From assembly GCF_014596565.1 (NCBI RefSeq), contig NZ_NOIN01000018.1:30371-94370 (forward strand): a DNA stretch of 64,000 bases. The letters are read 5' to 3'. Under the pieces are notes generated by a model, which saw nothing but the letters and a program-made list of their open reading frames with translations, had not been told where the DNA came from and searched no databases. Of the stretch, positions 11,210 through 19,626 are shown piece after piece. Positions within the stretch are counted from its first letter, which is position 1; every line of letters begins with the position of its first letter. The stretch comes from Pseudomonas sp. PSB18 (GTDB lineage Bacteria > Pseudomonadota > Gammaproteobacteria > Pseudomonadales > Pseudomonadaceae). The position numbers and the translations under genes are program-made.

Positions 11210-12319
11210 ATGACGTCAGTCAATCGCAACAAAACCGTGGTGGCCCATTCGGTCAACCCTCACGCGCCACTTCATGAAGTGGAAACCAATCGTGCCTTGG
11301 CCCGTTGGCTGGCGCAGATTCTAGGCATGGAATACGGCGGCAGCTATGACAGCCAGCAGCATGCCGGGCGCGATCTGTATCTGTTACCCACGCAAACCTT
11401 GATCGGCCCGGAAGCCGCGCGACAGCTGAGTGTCTCGGGGCCGGACGATCTGTGGGGCGGTTACGTCGAGCATGATTTCATCTGCACCAAGGCCATCACC
11501 CACGGTCTACTGAACAAGTATGCCGTCGCCCCTATCGGCTGGTCGCCACTGTTTGCCAAGCTTGCCCGTAGCGTGGTGCTCGATGGCGTGAGTGTCTTTT
11601 CACTCAAGGACGCACGCCTGGCCGCTGAGCATCTGTTGTACGCCGGGCCGATCCGCTTCAAGCCGATTCATGCGTGTGCCGGGCGCGACCAGCGGGTGAT
11701 CCAGAACCTCGCACAGTTCGACGAAATCGCCGCTGATCCCGAGGCCCAGGCCGTGTTCCGCGACGGTGTGGTGCTGGAGCAGAACCTCGATGAGGTCAGG
11801 ACCCAGAGCGTCGGCCAGAGCACTATCCATGGCAAGAGTCTGAGCTATTGCGGTGTGCAACACCTGACCCGGGACAGCCAAGGGTTGGAAGTGTACGGCG
11901 GCTCGGATCTGTTGGTGGTGCAGGGCGGCTACATCGAGTTGCTCAGGCTTGAACTGCCCGATGAGGTACGCGAAGCGGTGCGGCTCGCGCAAGTGTTCGA
12001 CGATGCGGCCAACCAGGCCTATCCGGGTTTTTTTGCCTCCCGGCGCAACTACGACATTGCCCAAGGCATCGATACCTGCGGCCAGCCCCGTGGCGGCGTG
12101 CTGGAGCAATCCTGGCGCATGGGCGGGGCCAGCAGTGCGGAACTCGCGGCGCTGCAAATATTCGTCCAGGAACCGTCGACCAGCGTGGTCCGCGTGTCCT
12201 CGGTGGAAACCTACATCGACCAGCCGTTGCCTCCCGGCGCCATGGAGGTGTACCGCGGCCCGGCGCACAACGGTGATTTTCTACTTAAATACGTAACGGT
12301 CCATTCCCATGACGGCTAG
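11210..12319 (+). CDS. DUF3182 family protein, probable ATP-grasp fold
   Basis: A 369-residue cytoplasmic protein that I match to family DUF3182, whose function is not established. Opening motif: ETNRALARWLAQILG, then DDLWGGYVEHDFICTKAITH. The middle and end look like an ATP-grasp enzyme: RFKPIHACAGRDQRVI resembles the nucleotide-binding lysine strand, GVVLEQNL the hinge, and ASRRNYDIAQGIDTCGQPRG plus VLEQSWRMGGAS the metal-binding part. That fold is inference. The last 11 bases overlap the alpha/beta hydrolase start, so the two are co-translated. The 208 bases upstream hold no other gene. Confidence 0.75.
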   Translation: MTSVNRNKTVVAHSVNPHAPLHEVETNRALARWLAQILGMEYGGSYDSQQHAGRDLYLLPTQTLIGPEAARQLSVSGPDDLWGGYVEHDFICTKAITHGLLNKYAVAPIGWSPLFAKLARSVVLDGVSVFSLKDARLAAEHLLYAGPIRFKPIHACAGRDQRVIQNLAQFDEIAADPEAQAVFRDGVVLEQNLDEVRTQSVGQSTIHGKSLSYCGVQHLTRDSQGLEVYGGSDLLVVQGGYIELLRLELPDEVREAVRLAQVFDDAANQAYPGFFASRRNYDIAQGIDTCGQPRGGVLEQSWRMGGASSAELAALQIFVQEPSTSVVRVSSVETYIDQPLPPGAMEVYRGPAHNGDFLLKYVTVHSHDG

Positions 12320-13067
12320 AAGTGAAACCATTCAGATCGAGATCGACGACGAGCGCATGAACGGCACGTTCCTGAGCCCCAAGTCGAAAGTCCCTGGCGT
12401 ATTGTTCGTGCACGGTTGGGGCGGCAGCCAGGAGCGTGACCTGGAACGGGCCAAGGGCATTGCCGGCCTGGGTTGCGTCTGTCTGACCTTCGACTTGCGC
12501 GGCCATACCGGCGGGGCGGGCATTCCGCTGTCCCGGGTGACGCGGGAAGACAACTTGCGGGACCTGCTGGCGGCCTATGACCGACTGCTCGCTCATCCCG
12601 CCTTGGACACGTCGGCGATTGCGGTGGTCGGCACCAGCTACGGCGGTTATCTCGCCGCGATTCTGACCTCGCTGCGACCGGTCCGCTGGCTGGCGTTGCG
12701 GGTACCGGCGCTGTACCGCGATGAGCAGTGGCACACGCCCAAGCGCGACTTGGACAAGAGTGACCTGCTGGATTATCGCAGTACCCTGGTGCACGCCGGT
12801 ACCAACCGCGCGCTGCACGCCTGTTCGCAATTTACCGGCGATGTGCTGCTGGTGGAGTCGGAAACCGACGACCATGTGCCCCATGCCACCATCATGAGCT
12901 ACCGCGCTGCGTGCCAGCAGACTCATTCGTTGACCCATCGAATCATCGATGGCGCCGACCATGCCTTGAGCGACCCCATCTCACAACAGGCCTACACCTC
13001 GATCCTGGTGGACTGGATCACGGAAATGGTGGTGGGAGAGCGGTTGAGCATCATTCAGGAGCGTTGA
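12309..13067 (+). CDS. Alpha/beta hydrolase (dienelactone hydrolase-like)
   Basis: A 252-residue serine hydrolase without signal peptide. The oxyanion strand is VLFVHGWGGSQERD, the nucleophile elbow is GTSYGG with Ser110, the acid is within ESETDDHVPH and the base is the histidine in DGADHALSD. It begins inside the 3' end of the DUF3182 gene (11-base overlap) without a clear Shine-Dalgarno sequence, which suggests translational coupling. The substrate is unknown; pairing with a probable ATP-grasp ligase suggests making and breaking of the same ester or amide bond. Confidence 0.85.
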   Translation: MTARSETIQIEIDDERMNGTFLSPKSKVPGVLFVHGWGGSQERDLERAKGIAGLGCVCLTFDLRGHTGGAGIPLSRVTREDNLRDLLAAYDRLLAHPALDTSAIAVVGTSYGGYLAAILTSLRPVRWLALRVPALYRDEQWHTPKRDLDKSDLLDYRSTLVHAGTNRALHACSQFTGDVLLVESETDDHVPHATIMSYRAACQQTHSLTHRIIDGADHALSDPISQQAYTSILVDWITEMVVGERLSIIQER

Positions 13068-13083
13068 GGGGCGTTGTCCATGC

Positions 13084-13103
13084 GGGCGCTATCGCGAGCA
13101 GGG
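13084..13103 (-). repeat. REP fragment
   Basis: GCTATCGCGAGCAGG is half of a REP core, cut off where the conserved GCTCGCTCCCAC would follow. It sits between the hydrolase stop and the convergent ybhN stop. Confidence 0.6.
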
Positions 13104-13114
13104 TCAGACGATGG

Positions 13115-14128
13115 TCAATGCTCGGGCTTCTTGAGCCCAGGCTTGATCCGCAACGCCTTGGCCTTTGCCTCGATCACCAGGTACATCACCACCGTGACCA
13201 GCAACGGCAGGATGAAGTAGATCGCCCGATAGGCAATCAACCCCGCCAGCAGGCTGCCCCGGGATGCGTCGTGTTGCAGCAGCGCAATGAACACCGCCTC
13301 CAGCACGCCGAGCCCCGCCGGAATATGGGTGATGACCCCGGCAATGCTGCTGATCAGCAGTACGCCGAGCACCACTGGGTATTCCAGTTTGCTGGGTAAC
13401 AGGGTGAAGATCACCGCCGCCATCAACGACCAGTTCAGCGCCCCCAGCGCCAGTTGCAGCACCGCCATGCGCAGCGAGGGCAGGTTGATTTCCATGCCGC
13501 GGATCGTCCAGGCACGACGCTTGGAAAACCGGCAGGCCAGCAGATACCCGGCACTCGCCAGCAACAACAGCGCGCCCACCCCCTGCAGGGCATCGCTGCT
13601 CAGTTTCCAGCCCGGCGGCATCGTCACCAGACCGCTGCTGAACACTGCCCCGGCCAGGGTCATGTAGCCGAACCAGTTGGTGGCCAGGCTCAGGCCGAGG
13701 ATCTTGGCGATGTTGCCGTTGCTGACCCCCAGTCGGGAATACAGCCGGTAGCGCATGGCAATGCCACCGACCCAGGCGCTGAGGTTGAGGTTGAAGGCGT
13801 AGCTGATCACCCCCACGGGCAGGATCTGCCGCCAACCCAGCTTCTGGCGGATGTAGGTGCGACCGATCAGGTCAAAGCAGGCATAAGTGATGAAACTGGC
13901 GACCGTCAGCGCGGCGGCGATGAACAAGGTCCGTACCTTGAAGTCTGCCAAGGTGTCGAAGACCTCGGCCCAGTCGATACGCCGGGCCAGGGTCGTGAAC
14001 AGCACGATCAGCAGCAGGAAGAACGCCAGGGTCAGCGGTCTTTTCCAGCGGCTCCAGCGTGACTTGGGCTTGATCTCGTCCCGGACTCGGGCATCGCCTG
14101 GCGCGGTATGCGCTTCAGAGTGGTTCAT
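13115..14128 (-). CDS. YbhN-like flippase-domain membrane protein (UPF0104)
   Basis: A 337-residue inner membrane protein with about eight hydrophobic segments, of the lysylphosphatidylglycerol synthase transmembrane family (E. coli YbhN). Family landmarks are YAFNLNLSAWVGGIAMRYRLY and the IPAGLGVLEAVFIALL segment near the C-terminus. The first 30 residues are hydrophilic. Members of this fold move or hold lipids, but YbhN's own substrate is unknown. It overlaps the end of clsB by 14 bases and is the last gene of the DUF72-ybhP-clsB-ybhN operon, the same set as E. coli ybhNOP. Confidence 0.85.
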   Translation of the reverse strand: MNHSEAHTAPGDARVRDEIKPKSRWSRWKRPLTLAFFLLLIVLFTTLARRIDWAEVFDTLADFKVRTLFIAAALTVASFITYACFDLIGRTYIRQKLGWRQILPVGVISYAFNLNLSAWVGGIAMRYRLYSRLGVSNGNIAKILGLSLATNWFGYMTLAGAVFSSGLVTMPPGWKLSSDALQGVGALLLLASAGYLLACRFSKRRAWTIRGMEINLPSLRMAVLQLALGALNWSLMAAVIFTLLPSKLEYPVVLGVLLISSIAGVITHIPAGLGVLEAVFIALLQHDASRGSLLAGLIAYRAIYFILPLLVTVVMYLVIEAKAKALRIKPGLKKPEH

Positions 14129-15413
14129 GGGGTTCGCTCCGAACCGCCGTCGGCGGCGAAAAAGGTTTCAGGCGCGGTTTATGGGCCGGCAGCCATCCGG
14201 CCCAGGCCGGGAAGTGACGCAGGAAGTGGAACACCATGAAACCGATGGTCATGCGCCAGAGCAGGCCCCGTGGAGCGTGGTTGGCGCGCATGACGGTGCA
14301 GTGCTCGCGGCTCAGGTGATCGAGGCGCTGGAACAGTTCGCGGTTGAACCCCCGGTCGCGGATCAGCACGTTGGCTTCCAGGTTCAGCGACAGGCTCAGG
14401 GGGTCGAGGTTACTCGAACCGACGGTGCTCCAGTCCTCGTCCACCAAGGCGACCTTGCCATGCAGGGGCCGCTCGCAATATTCGTGGATCGTCACACCGG
14501 CCTTGAGCAGGTAGTCATACAGCATCCGCGCCGCCAGCTTGGCGATCATCATGTCCGGCTGGCCTTGCAGGATCAGCCGCACCTCCACGCCGCGCCGCGC
14601 CGCATTGCGGATTTCCCGCAGCAACCGATAGCCGGGGAAGAAATAGGCATTGGCGATGACCACCCGCCGTTTGGCGCTGCGCAGCACTTGCAGGTAGACC
14701 TCTTCGATGTCGGTCTGGTGCTCGTGGTTATCGCGATAGACCAGCCGCACCTGGCCGTCATGCTCGCTGAAAGCCAGCTCGCTGCGCCGGCTGCGGCGCC
14801 GCTGCCACCAGTACTTGGCCCGGGCCGGCCGACCGCTTTGCATCAAGGCGAAGTGATGGATATCGACCACCGCCGGGCCCTTGATCTCCACCGAATAATC
14901 CTGCTTGGCCTCGGGGCCGAAATTCCCCAGATGGTCGGCGGAGAAATTGATCCCGCCGATGAAGGCGATCACGCCGTCTATCACCACCACCTTACGGTGC
15001 AGGCGGCGGAACCAGTTGGTGCGAATGCCCAGGTGCAGGGGGGCGGGGTCGAACATCTGCAAGCGCACACCGGCGTCGCTCAACGAAGCGAGGAAGTTCG
15101 GCGTCAGTTCCCCGCAGCCGAAACCATCCAGGCTCAGGGTGACTCGCACGCCCCTTTGGGCGGCGTCCACCAGCACGTCGCGCAATTCGTTGCCGACCTT
15201 GTCCTCGAACAGGATGAAGGTCTCGATGAGGATTTCATTTTCGGATCGACGGATAGCCTCGAACACCCGCGGGAAATATTCCTCGCCATTTTCCAGCAGG
15301 GTGACGCGGTTATTGCCATGCCAGCCGTACTCGACGTCCACCAGCGCCGGATCGCGCTCGGTGGGCGGCGTCTCGACCTGCTCCACCGTCGCTTTGTCCA
15401 TCGTCGCGCTCAT
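14115..15413 (-). CDS. clsB: Cardiolipin synthase B (phospholipase D family)
   Basis: A 432-residue phospholipase D-type phosphatidyltransferase, at the inner face of the membrane, forming cardiolipin or related phospholipids. Both HKD motifs are intact: LHRKVVVID (H139, K141, D146) followed by GGINFS, and LHGKVALVD followed by GSSNLD. Length and order match E. coli ClsB/YbhO (413 residues). The ATG at 15413 overlaps the ybhP stop as ATGA; the frame extends further upstream but inside ybhP, so that start was rejected. Confidence 0.92.
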   Translation of the reverse strand: MSATMDKATVEQVETPPTERDPALVDVEYGWHGNNRVTLLENGEEYFPRVFEAIRRSENEILIETFILFEDKVGNELRDVLVDAAQRGVRVTLSLDGFGCGELTPNFLASLSDAGVRLQMFDPAPLHLGIRTNWFRRLHRKVVVIDGVIAFIGGINFSADHLGNFGPEAKQDYSVEIKGPAVVDIHHFALMQSGRPARAKYWWQRRRSRRSELAFSEHDGQVRLVYRDNHEHQTDIEEVYLQVLRSAKRRVVIANAYFFPGYRLLREIRNAARRGVEVRLILQGQPDMMIAKLAARMLYDYLLKAGVTIHEYCERPLHGKVALVDEDWSTVGSSNLDPLSLSLNLEANVLIRDRGFNRELFQRLDHLSREHCTVMRANHAPRGLLWRMTIGFMVFHFLRHFPAWAGWLPAHKPRLKPFSPPTAVRSEPHEPL

Positions 15414-16234
15414 AGTTCGATCTCCACCGACAGCGGCGCATGGTCGGACAGGTGCGACCAGGGGCGTACGCTCAGTACCTTGGGCTGATGGGCCTTGAGG
15501 TTGCGCACATAGATTCGGTCCAGGCGCAGGATCGGCAGGCGCGCCGGAAAACTGCGGGCCGGCTTGCCCCATTGTTCGGCGAACACTTCTCGCAGGCCGC
15601 AGGGTTCGAGCAGGTCGGTGGCCTTGCCGCGCCAATCATTGAAGTCCCCCGCGACAATCACCGGTGCCTCGGGTGGCAGTTCGCTCAGGCGTTTGCACAA
15701 CAATTTCAGTTGCTCGACACGATGACCCTCGCGCAGCCCCAGGTGCACGCAAATGGCATGGACCTGAGGGCCGTCGCCACCCGGCAGGCGCAACACGCTG
15801 TGGAGCATGCCGCGGTTCTCATGGCCGCTGATGGAGACGTCCAGGTTGTCATGGCGAATGATCTGGAACTTCGACAGCAGCGCGTTACCGTGGTCGCCCG
15901 CCGGATACACGGCGTTGCGCCCGTAGGCGAACTGCGGCCAGAGACTGTCGGCGAGGAACTCGTACTGCGGCATGCTCGGCCAGTTGGAGAAACGCTGGGG
16001 GTGATGTTCATGGGCGCCATGCACTTCCTGCAGGAACACCACGTCGGCGGACACGCTGCGCACCGCTTCGCGCAGTTCCGGCAAGATAAAGCGCCGGTTC
16101 AGGGCGGTGAAACCCTTGTGGGTATTGACCGTCAGGACCGTGAAGCGGCTGATCCGGTCGAGGTCATGCGCCAGATTCTGTGGGGCATCGGTGGTCGCAT
16201 CACGGGTCGCTTCGGTAGGGCCAGACGTGCTCAT
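15410..16234 (-). CDS. Endonuclease/exonuclease/phosphatase family protein (YbhP-like)
   Basis: A 274-residue metal-dependent phosphodiesterase fold (DNase I/EEP superfamily). Active-site motifs in order: LTVNTHKG, FLQEVHG (metal-binding glutamate), CVHLGLREGHR, VIVAGDFNDWRG and LSDHAPLSVEI. No signal peptide. It overlaps DUF72 upstream and clsB downstream by four bases each, so it belongs to the same translation unit. Linkage to a cardiolipin synthase and a flippase-like protein suggests a lipid phosphodiester substrate rather than DNA; that is inference. Confidence 0.88.
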   Translation of the reverse strand: MSTSGPTEATRDATTDAPQNLAHDLDRISRFTVLTVNTHKGFTALNRRFILPELREAVRSVSADVVFLQEVHGAHEHHPQRFSNWPSMPQYEFLADSLWPQFAYGRNAVYPAGDHGNALLSKFQIIRHDNLDVSISGHENRGMLHSVLRLPGGDGPQVHAICVHLGLREGHRVEQLKLLCKRLSELPPEAPVIVAGDFNDWRGKATDLLEPCGLREVFAEQWGKPARSFPARLPILRLDRIYVRNLKAHQPKVLSVRPWSHLSDHAPLSVEIEL

Positions 16235-17157
16235 GGCAATACTCCCTCTGCCGGGCGCTCGCCGGGTGTGGTGGCGAGGTCTTTGTCCAGGTCGAAGCGC
16301 TCCAGCAAGTGGCGCGCGTCATAGGGCGCACGGACTTTGATGTCATTGTCGAAATAGCAGAACACTTCCCGGCTCTTGCGCGCCCTGGGTTTCTTTTTCG
16401 GGTCGATCAGGTGGGCGTCTTTCGGTTGCGTGCCGTGGCTCCAGGCCTCGATCCGGTCGCCCCAGCGTTTCAACGCCTCGTCGGTGTAGCCGCTGGCATA
16501 GAGTTCTTCGGCGCCGTGCAGGCGCAGGTAGACGAAATCGCTGGTGACGTCTTCGCGGTATGGCCACTTGCCGGCGGTGTCGGCGATCACCAGCGCAATG
16601 TCGTAGCGCTTGAGCAGGGCGATGAAGTGCGGGTCGATGAAGCTTTCATGGCGGATCTCGACCGCGTGGCGCAGCGGCCGCTTCTTGTCGGTTTTGGTAC
16701 TGGCGTGGCCGTCCAGGCGCGGCTCGTGCTCCCGGGCCAGGGCGGCGGCACTTTCGGTGTCATGGGGCAGTTGCTTGAGGAAGTCCTCGAACAACTCCGG
16801 GTCGAATTTGAAACTGGGGGGAAACTGCCAGAGGATGGCGCCGAGCTTTTCCTTGAGTTCCAGTACCCCGGACGCGAAGAAGTTGGCCAACGGCTTGTGG
16901 ATATCCCGCAGGCGCTTGATGTGGGTAATGAAACGCGGCGCCTTGACGCTGAACACGAAGCCCGGCGGTGTCTCGGCATACCACTGGGCATAGCGTTCGG
17001 GACGTTGAAGGGCGTAGAACGAGCCGTTGATTTCGATGCTGTTGACCGCTCGCGAGGCGAACTGCAATTCACGCTTCTGGGTCAGCCCCTTGGGGTAGAA
17101 ATCCCCCCGCCATGGCGTGTATCGCCAACCGGAAATGCCGATGTGGATCGCCGTCAT
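16231..17157 (-). CDS. DUF72 family protein (YecE-like TIM barrel)
   Basis: A 308-residue cytoplasmic protein of the DUF72 family, function unproven. Family motifs: IGISGWRYTPWRGDFYP, VNSIEINGSFYALQRPE, FSVKAPRFITHIKRL, ILWQFPPSFKFD and VYLRLHG. The ATG at 17157 is preceded by GGGAGGG at good spacing; six further upstream codons are open but lack support. It is the first gene of the minus-strand operon that continues into ybhP, clsB and ybhN with four-base and fourteen-base overlaps. Confidence 0.9.
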   Translation of the reverse strand: MTAIHIGISGWRYTPWRGDFYPKGLTQKRELQFASRAVNSIEINGSFYALQRPERYAQWYAETPPGFVFSVKAPRFITHIKRLRDIHKPLANFFASGVLELKEKLGAILWQFPPSFKFDPELFEDFLKQLPHDTESAAALAREHEPRLDGHASTKTDKKRPLRHAVEIRHESFIDPHFIALLKRYDIALVIADTAGKWPYREDVTSDFVYLRLHGAEELYASGYTDEALKRWGDRIEAWSHGTQPKDAHLIDPKKKPRARKSREVFCYFDNDIKVRAPYDARHLLERFDLDKDLATTPGERPAEGVLP

Positions 17158-17266
17158 GTGTCCCTCCCGTGCCAAATGACCTCGTACTGCCGGTGTCTTG
17201 CTGATGACTGTCGGGCGACGCAGAAAGTTTCGACGAAGTGCCCGGTGGCGAAAGCGGTGGGGTTCT

Positions 17267-17413
17267 TGTAGCGAGGGGATTTAGCGAAACGTCGCACCGC
17301 CCCGTTGGGCTGCGGAGCAGCCCCAAGACAATCGACACAATCTGTCTGATACACCGAGGTGTCAGTATTTAGGGCTGCTGCGCAGCCCAACGGGGATAAA
17401 TCCCCTCGCCACA
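17267..17413 (+). repeat. Type-2 palindromic repeat pair upstream of the MscS gene
   Basis: Two inverted arms built on GGCGAGGGGATTTATCCCC and GTTGGGCTGC with a nested GGGCTGCTGCGCAGCCC. The left arm carries an extra GCGAAACGTCGC stretch in place of the second half of the hairpin. The family differs from the REP core found elsewhere and recurs at 44511-44645 and 55200-55326. Together with the short leader it fills the 339-base gap between the DUF72 and MscS genes. Confidence 0.8.
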
Positions 17414-17496
17414 GGGTTTTGTATTGGCCTCTGGAGCGAACTTGCCGGCCCGTTGTGGATCAGTTCCTTACCGATCCCATCAAGGAGCTTCGCGTT

Positions 17497-19572
17497 TTGT
17501 CTCGATTGAGCCGTGTATTCCTGCTGGTCTTGCTGGCGCTGACCGGCGGTATCGCCTATGGCGCCGCCGTTCCCGGCACGCCCGCGCCCAGTGAAGCCCC
17601 CGCCGAACCCGAACCGCTGGTCCAGGGTGGCTTGCTCGGAGCGATCAGTTCGAGCATCGATGACGTCCAGGACAAGCTCGACCTCAACCAGAGCCTGATC
17701 GATGCCTGGCGCTTGCGGGCGGACCGGGCGGCGGATGAGGTGGACCGGCTGGTGGACCAGACCTCCCGTTCGTCCTGGCGTGTGGCGGGGGATTTCCTGC
17801 TGCTCTCCGGCGTCTGGCTGGGCGCCTTCGGGCTGATCTGGGCCGGCGCACGGTTGTTGGTGCGTCACCTGGGCCGGCGTCGTTGGCTGCGCACCCGTCA
17901 ACGGGTGCTGGACCTGCTCGGTTACCTGTTGCCCTACACCGTGCCGGCGCTGGTCTGTCTGCCGCTGACCCTGTACGTCAGCCACTTCCTGCAAGTGTCG
18001 GTCGGGCGTGCCCTGGCGCTGTGCTTCGCCTATGCCACCAGCAGCGGCGTTTTCTCGACCTCAGTGCTGCTGTGTGTAATCGTGATGTTCAACGCCGGCC
18101 ACAAACGCCGGGCGGTGGCGATCATTCGCCATTTCAGCCCGCGGCCGTTGTTCCTGATCGGTTTCCTCGCCGCCCTGAGCGATGCGCTCACCAGCCCGCA
18201 GATTGCCCGGCAATTGGGCAGCAACATCACCAGCAGCGTGGCGGTGTTCACCGGGTTGCTGGCCTCGGTGATCTTTGGCTGGCTGGTGATTCGCATGCGC
18301 CGGCCGGTGGCACACCTGATCCGTAACCGGCCGCTGGCCCAGCGCCTGAAGCAGCCCGCCTTGCAGGAGTCGCTACGGATCTTTTCCGGACTCTGGAACT
18401 GGCCGATCCTGTTGATGGTGCTGGTTTCGGCGGTCAGCCTCATCGGCGTCGGCGAAGACAACCAGAAAGCCCTGCGTTGTGCGCTGTTCACCACCATCCT
18501 GCTGATCGCCACGGTGTTTCTCAGCACCGTGCTCCAGCATGTGTTCAAGTCGCCCAAGGCCGAAACCATCCAGCGCAACAGCGCCTACAAGGGCCGGTTG
18601 CTGAGCCTGCTGCACGCCTTGCTGCGGATTGTCATGGCAGTGGCGTTCATTGAAATCCTCGGGCGGATCTGGGGGATTTCGCTGTTCGAATTCGCCTCGC
18701 GCAACGCGGTGGGGCGGGCGATCAGCGACTCCTTGAGCCGCATTGGCCTGATTTTCCTGGTGACCTGGCTGATGTGGGTGGTGCTCGACACGGCGATTCA
18801 GGAAGCCTTGAAACCACCGCTGAACAAGCGCGGCGCGCGCCAGCCCAGCACACGGATCAAGACCATTCTGCCGCTGCTGCGCAACGCGGCGAAAATCATC
18901 CTGGTGGTGATTTGCGCGATCACCACCATGGCCAACCTGGGCATCAACGTCGCGCCGTTGCTGGCGGGCGCCGGGGTGGTGGGATTGGCGATCGGCTTCG
19001 GTTCGCAGCAACTGGTGCAGGACGTGATTACCGGGCTGTTCATTATCATCGAAGACACCTTGTCCATCGGCGATTGGGTGGTGCTCGACTCCGGCCACGC
19101 CGGCACCGTGGAAGGCCTGACGATCCGCACTCTGCGCCTGCGCGACGGCAAGGGTTTCGTGCATTCGGTGCCGTTCGGCCAGATCAAGGCGGTGACCAAT
19201 CAGTCCCGGCAGTTTGCCTTTGCTTTTTTCTCGGTGCAGTTCACCTACGACACCGACGTGGACCAGGCCATTGAACTGATCCGCGAAGCCGGACGTTCGA
19301 TTTCGGAAGACCCGTTTCTCAAGTTCAACCTGCAAGGGCCGCTGGACGTGTTTGGCGTGGACCGGATGGACCTCAACGGCGTGGTGCTCACGGCGCAGTT
19401 CCGTACCGTTTCAGGTGGGCAGTATGCGGTGAGCCGGGCATTCAACCAGCGTTTGAAGAAGCTTGTGGATAACCATCCGGCAGTGCATTTCGCGCAGACT
19501 TATCCACAGCAGGTGATGTTGCCGAAGCGATTGGTGGAAGAGCCGAAAGAAGGTGGCGAGGAGGCGGTTTGA
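17497..19572 (+). CDS. Large MscS-family mechanosensitive channel (YbiO-like)
   Basis: Inner membrane channel that opens under osmotic down-shock, 691 residues. A signal-like N-terminus (FLLVLLALTGGIAYGAA) leads to a short periplasmic region, then about ten membrane segments and a C-terminal MscS module: pore helix region APLLAGAGVVGLAIGFGSQQ, beta domain VVLDSGHAGTVEGLTIRTLRLR, then the lower vestibule. The start is a TTG at 17497, nine bases after AAGGAG. The frame stays open 46 codons upstream, but that part lies inside a palindromic repeat and lacks a ribosome binding site. The size fits YbiO-type channels. Confidence 0.9.
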   Translation: MSRLSRVFLLVLLALTGGIAYGAAVPGTPAPSEAPAEPEPLVQGGLLGAISSSIDDVQDKLDLNQSLIDAWRLRADRAADEVDRLVDQTSRSSWRVAGDFLLLSGVWLGAFGLIWAGARLLVRHLGRRRWLRTRQRVLDLLGYLLPYTVPALVCLPLTLYVSHFLQVSVGRALALCFAYATSSGVFSTSVLLCVIVMFNAGHKRRAVAIIRHFSPRPLFLIGFLAALSDALTSPQIARQLGSNITSSVAVFTGLLASVIFGWLVIRMRRPVAHLIRNRPLAQRLKQPALQESLRIFSGLWNWPILLMVLVSAVSLIGVGEDNQKALRCALFTTILLIATVFLSTVLQHVFKSPKAETIQRNSAYKGRLLSLLHALLRIVMAVAFIEILGRIWGISLFEFASRNAVGRAISDSLSRIGLIFLVTWLMWVVLDTAIQEALKPPLNKRGARQPSTRIKTILPLLRNAAKIILVVICAITTMANLGINVAPLLAGAGVVGLAIGFGSQQLVQDVITGLFIIIEDTLSIGDWVVLDSGHAGTVEGLTIRTLRLRDGKGFVHSVPFGQIKAVTNQSRQFAFAFFSVQFTYDTDVDQAIELIREAGRSISEDPFLKFNLQGPLDVFGVDRMDLNGVVLTAQFRTVSGGQYAVSRAFNQRLKKLVDNHPAVHFAQTYPQQVMLPKRLVEEPKEGGEEAV

Positions 19573-19574
19573 TC

Positions 19575-19597
19575 GTTCCCACGCTCCGCGTGGGAAC
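19575..19597. repeat. Perfect hairpin repeat, possible terminator
   Basis: GTTCCCACGC and GCGTGGGAAC are perfect ten-base arms around a three-base loop, and a further CGCTCCGCG stretch follows. It lies three bases after the channel gene stop and before the convergent lhr stop. It has no T-tract, so termination is uncertain; similar units are common between pseudomonad genes. Confidence 0.7.
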
Positions 19598-19626
19598 GCC
19601 TCTACGGACGCTCCGCGTTCGGCTCT

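Noticed and set aside
17359..17496. Upstream start for the MscS-type channel
   Set aside because: These codons fall in a palindromic repeat and lack a ribosome binding site; the TTG at 17497 follows AAGGAG and opens a signal-like sequence.
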